NCBI GenBank assembly: GCA_002448815.1
Contig: DKAJ01000009.1
Location: forward strand, 62,001 to 126,000
DNA: 64,000 bases
Direction of reading: 5' to 3'
Source of the DNA: Micavibrio sp. UBA6929
Lineage (GTDB): Bacteria > Pseudomonadota > Alphaproteobacteria > Micavibrionales > Micavibrionaceae
The position numbers were made by a program, and so were the translations under genes. The stretch's first letter is position 1. Each line of letters begins with the position of its first letter. Of the stretch, positions 62,559-64,000 are shown piece by piece. The notes below the pieces were generated by a model. It had not been told where the DNA came from. It worked only from the letters and a program-made list of their open reading frames with translations, and did not search any database.

Positions 62559-63881
62559 ATGGTTAAATTAGACTTTCCGCGTTACATCAACGCTTTAAAC
62601 ACCAATCCACCTGGGAACCCTGAAGTATGGAAAGCACTGGTCAATCAAACTGATCACTTTGCGTATGACACATCCCTCAACGACAAAGGCGGCCCTTTTG
62701 GCGCCTCTCTATGGCTTTACAACACGCAAACAGATGACTATGTCTGCGTCGGAACAGCAGATACATTTCAAGATTCAAACGCCGTGCTTTCAAAAGGCCG
62801 TGCAAGCGCGCACGCAGAAGCAGAAAACCTATCGGCCGACAAAAAAGAAAGCGTTATTAACTTCCTAACGAAAACAAACGATAAAAACTGGGTTCTTGTG
62901 CAAGTTTCTAGCGGTGAAAGCTGTCCGAGTTGTCGATCTAAACAGGTTTTATTTGCAAATGAGCTCATCGAAAAGGGGCTTATTAAAGAACAAGACGGCT
63001 TTTTTGTTATTTTCAAGGCTACATATGGCCAAACATTTACAGACGCGGGTTTTAACGATGCGCCCTATGATCAAACATTGAGGGCTATTAATAAGCTAGG
63101 CATTTTAAAAGAGCCAAGCAAAGGCCTAACCTCACTGGACGATGCCGTTACCAATGATCCTGCGCTCAATACTGAGCGTACATCTGGCAATCTTATTCTA
63201 ACGCCAGTTCAAAACTTAAACACACCTGAAACCCCGGCAATAGTAAAAGATCTGTTTGATTGCTATGGCAGCACACCTTTTGCCGTTATTACCGAGCCTA
63301 ATGGCAACCTAATAACACAAAGCGCAGATACAAGAAGCATAACGCAAAGTATTGATGAACCAGAAAAAACAGCTATTGTCTCCGCGCTCTATAAGGCCGC
63401 AGCACATAATAAAGCACAAAATAAAGACCAGCCCTGGAATTTACAGGGGGCCAAGTTGTACACCAATATCACCGATATTGGACCCTTAGCTTATACCGAA
63501 TCCCTTTGGTATAACCTGTCTGAAATTAACCTACTGCCCGATTATTCAAGTGAGGTTATAAACGAGCAGGCACAAGAACTGTCAGGTACAACAAACACTG
63601 ATTTATTTTTGCAAGTCACCGCAGAATACAATGTCACAGGGTCGCCTTTAACCGTTATCTTTAACGGAAATGAAGAGCAAGCAAGCATAGCGCACCTATT
63701 ATGGCGCGCAAAAACGGCACGAGAAGCACTTGAACGTCAACAAAGCACCCTGATGAAGAGTATCGGCACTGAAAAGATCACCTATATAGATGGCAGTTCC
63801 GATGTATTAAAAAACATTATAAATCACAACGAACGCGATAGCCACTATAACGGCAAAACAGCAGACCCCACCCCTGAATAA
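62559..63881 (+). CDS. Putative tandem cytidine-deaminase-superfamily protein
   Basis: 440 aa from ATG 62559 (ATG 62541 also possible). The N-terminal half has a zinc deaminase series: GGPFGASLWL (44-53), HAE (85-87, Zn His and proton-shuttle Glu) and SCPSC (121-125, Zn Cys pair). The C-terminal half repeats the frame of the same fold, PFAVITEPNG (240-249), EKTAIVSALYKAA (269-281) and GAKLYTNITD (297-306), but with the Zn ligands replaced. So it looks like one active and one degenerate deaminase domain. No signal peptide is seen. Substrate unknown: free base, nucleotide, nucleic acid or a pterin-like compound. A strong promoter precedes it. Confidence 0.6.
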   Translation: MVKLDFPRYINALNTNPPGNPEVWKALVNQTDHFAYDTSLNDKGGPFGASLWLYNTQTDDYVCVGTADTFQDSNAVLSKGRASAHAEAENLSADKKESVINFLTKTNDKNWVLVQVSSGESCPSCRSKQVLFANELIEKGLIKEQDGFFVIFKATYGQTFTDAGFNDAPYDQTLRAINKLGILKEPSKGLTSLDDAVTNDPALNTERTSGNLILTPVQNLNTPETPAIVKDLFDCYGSTPFAVITEPNGNLITQSADTRSITQSIDEPEKTAIVSALYKAAAHNKAQNKDQPWNLQGAKLYTNITDIGPLAYTESLWYNLSEINLLPDYSSEVINEQAQELSGTTNTDLFLQVTAEYNVTGSPLTVIFNGNEEQASIAHLLWRAKTAREALERQQSTLMKSIGTEKITYIDGSSDVLKNIINHNERDSHYNGKTADPTPE

Positions 63882-63890
63882 TGACAAGCC

Positions 63891-64000
63891 TTAACGCCCG
63901 TCGAACACATAAATCGCATCACCCTGCAGGGTTTGGTATTCATTTGTGCTGGAATCAAAGGTTACGACGCCGTCTTCATCAGCTGTGTAGCTTGTATAGG
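63891..64000 (-). CDS. 3' end of a minus-strand gene (partial)
   Basis: An open minus-strand frame runs from the window edge to TAA at 63891-63893. The last 35 residues read in part YTSYTADEDGVVTFDSS and end IYVFDGR. It is convergent with the deaminase-like gene. Too short to assign; a repeat-rich or beta-sheet protein is possible. Confidence 0.5.
   Translation of the reverse strand, partial: YTSYTADEDGVVTFDSSTNEYQTLQGDAIYVFDGR

Noticed and set aside
62559..63881. Deaminase as a secreted polymorphic toxin
   Set aside because: No signal, no secretion domain and no adjacent immunity-like gene; the gene has its own promoter and a second deaminase-like half.
1..64000. CRISPR array, insertion sequence, prophage or origin of replication
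   Set aside because: No regular direct repeats, transposase or integrase motifs, or DnaA-box clusters with dnaA/dnaN were seen.

Overview
The window is a gene-dense bacterial chromosome segment of moderate G+C. I infer an alphaproteobacterium. The evidence is a che operon of the order STAS-CheY-CheA-CheW-MCP-CheR-CheD-CheB, an NDUFA9-like dehydrogenase, adjacent his and hslVU genes, and a def-fmt-truA block. An order such as the Micavibrionales or relatives is possible but unproven. There is no rRNA, CRISPR array, prophage or insertion sequence. One tRNA (Ala, GGC) is present.

Layout. Positions 1-9350 are an AT-rich surface-polysaccharide region. It holds a cut-off SDR dehydrogenase, a HisF-like/HisH-like ammonia-supplying pair of the sugar-amidination type, a frameshifted gene with a C7 tract, the relic of the matching sugar amidotransferase, a hexapeptide acyltransferase, a surface-carbohydrate protein, an MBOAT/SGNH O-acylation pair and a GT4 glycosyltransferase. 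Positions 9478-13002 are housekeeping genes (rmuC, def, fmt, truA). Two unrecognised proteins follow, then a TPP-riboswitch operon (CHMI-like gene plus thiC), divergent from a SCO1 gene. After an SCP2-like protein, an exported coiled-coil protein and the tRNA comes the chemotaxis region (20488-33354). It is headed by a periplasmic binding protein translationally coupled to a hybrid histidine kinase and ends in CheB, convergent with a CheZ-like gene.

Positions 33579-49587 mix regulatory, repair and envelope genes: a 56-aa protein, YifB/ComM, a GGDEF protein, a UvrD helicase, an NDUFA9-like protein, SurA, RsmA, Gmk, a DUF1566-like protein, TypA, TauE and SulP. Positions 49602-53797 hold an Uup-type ABC-F protein, a YffB-like protein, an HI0933 flavoprotein, a HIT protein and PanD. 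Positions 53819-60025 are a broken-up histidine cluster (hisE, hisF, hisA and hisH on minus, hisD plus a ProX-like editing gene on plus, hisB on minus), with two unrelated genes inside. Positions 60556-62492 are hslVU. The window ends with a protein that I read as a tandem deaminase, one half apparently active and one degenerate, under a near-consensus promoter, and with the 3' end of a minus-strand gene.

The points most worth following are the deaminase-fold tandem protein, the decayed sugar-amidination operon with its polyC frameshift, the TPP riboswitch whose first gene is a 4-OT/CHMI-family protein rather than a thiamine enzyme, and the binding-protein/hybrid-kinase pair at the head of the che operon. 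No database search was possible. Family assignments come from motifs read in the translations.
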